Origin: Chloroflexota bacterium
GTDB taxonomy: Bacteria > Chloroflexota > Anaerolineae > B4-G1
Reading direction: 5' to 3'
NCBI GenBank assembly: GCA_003648085.1
Contig: QMOC01000179.1
Location: 1-6,015, forward strand
DNA: 6,015 bases
Made by a program: the position numbers and the translations under genes. The first letter of the stretch is position 1. The number at the start of each line of letters is the position of its first letter. The notes beneath the pieces are model-generated. The model was not told the origin of the DNA and made no database searches. It was given only the letters and a program-made list of their open reading frames with translations. Below, in pieces: positions 5,632 through 6,015 of the stretch.

Positions 5632-6015
5632 ATGTTCAAGAAGATGTGGATACCCCTGATGTTGGTCGCGGTGCTGCTGCTGAGCGCGTGTGGGAAGCCC
5701 ACTATGGCGCCCACCGCCACATCTAAGCCACCCACTGCTACGCCCCGGCCCCCTACCGCCACCCCACAACCACCTACATCAACCCCAGAGCCAACCGAGG
5801 AGACTGGGCTGTCTGCTCCGACGGGGGACGTGATCCTCAAGGTCACGGGCGACATCGCCGATCCCAACGTAGGCGATGAGTGCCAGTTCGATGCCGCCCT
5901 GATCGAGAAGTATGCCGAGGATCAGACCATAGACGATCCGTGGATGGGGGATGGTCTGGAGTATCGGGGCATCCTGCTCTCGAAGGTGTGGGAGTTGTGC
6001 GGCGGGTCGGAGGAG
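5632..6015 (+). CDS. Lipoprotein with Pro/Thr repeat tether and probable sulfite-oxidase-fold domain (3' end cut by window)
   Basis: The first 128 residues of an exported lipoprotein. MFKK starts a hydrophobic signal peptide ending in LLSAC with lipidated Cys20. Four heptapeptides of the form PTATPxP (residues 27-54) make a flexible tether to the membrane. From about residue 66 a globular domain begins. The pattern VILKVTGDIADP, then a helix (AALIEKYAE), DPW, and YRGILLSKVWELCGG matches my memory of the start of oxidoreductase molybdopterin-binding (SUOX-fold) domains, where a beta strand reads LxVxGxVxxP and a later segment reads YxGVxLxxLLxxAG. The usual Mo-coordinating Cys region would lie beyond the window or may be absent, as in small non-catalytic relatives. 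Two cysteines (84, 123) could form a disulfide. The 82-base gap and hairpin suggest it may be a separate unit from the transporter operon. The lipoprotein call is firm; the domain call is tentative. Confidence 0.75.
   Translation, partial: MFKKMWIPLMLVAVLLLSACGKPTMAPTATSKPPTATPRPPTATPQPPTSTPEPTEETGLSAPTGDVILKVTGDIADPNVGDECQFDAALIEKYAEDQTIDDPWMGDGLEYRGILLSKVWELCGGSEE
5710..5793 (+). repeat. Four tandem 21-base repeats encoding a PTATPxP tether
   Basis: Exactly four in-frame 21-base units encode PTATSKP, PTATPRP, PTATPQP and PTSTPEP. The units differ mostly at wobble positions and in the variable residue, so protein sequence is conserved more than DNA. This points to a selected extended linker holding the domain away from the membrane lipid, with copy number open to slippage. 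Confidence 0.85.

Noticed and set aside
5710..5793. CRISPR-like or non-coding tandem repeat
   Set aside because: The 21-base units are directly adjacent with no spacers and stay in frame as a protein linker.
5583..5867. Minus-strand open frame with a Gly/Val repeat (VGGxxVAVGG)
   Set aside because: The repeat is the antisense of the PTATPxP tether of the plus-strand lipoprotein, which has a signal peptide and ribosome site.

Overview
The window looks like part of a chromosome from a GC-rich, free-living bacterium that imports and breaks down carbohydrates. Both lipoproteins have a short lipobox signal peptide followed at once by a Thr/Pro-rich tether (PTPT, and PTATPxP repeats). That style, together with the Ugp/Mal-type ABC operon, is common in Chloroflexota (Anaerolineae-like lineages). 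The lineage is an inference from style, not from a marker gene. All supported genes lie on the + strand, and no RNA gene, insertion sequence or CRISPR array was seen.

Layout: (1) 1-579, the C-terminal effector-binding part of a SorC-family sugar-responsive regulator, cut by the left edge. (2) 563-1570, an ADP-ribosylglycohydrolase (DraG/ARH) family enzyme that overlaps the regulator by 17 bases. (3) 1567-2409, a TIM-barrel sugar-phosphate isomerase/epimerase of the endonuclease IV/xylose isomerase superfamily, joined to the previous gene by an ATGA overlap. (4) 2426-3346 and 3356-4201, two MalF/UgpA- and MalG/UgpE-type permeases. (5) 4236-5549, a UgpB-like substrate-binding lipoprotein. (6) An 82-base gap with a strong inverted repeat. 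(7) 5632 to the right edge, the start of a second lipoprotein with a repeat tether and what looks like the beginning of a sulfite-oxidase-fold domain.

Genes 1-6 are packed like one operon, with overlaps or gaps of 9-34 bases and good Shine-Dalgarno sites. A plausible reading is that the lipoprotein captures a glycosidic or phosphorylated solute and the two permeases import it, using an ATPase encoded elsewhere because none is present here. The DraG-type hydrolase would then cut an N- or O-glycosidic (perhaps ribosyl) bond and the isomerase would process the freed sugar. The SorC regulator would sense an intermediate. The substrate is unknown. The most notable features are a DraG-family hydrolase inside a sugar-uptake operon, and a binding protein that seems to keep most of the UgpB glycerol-3-phosphate pocket but not its glutamate.
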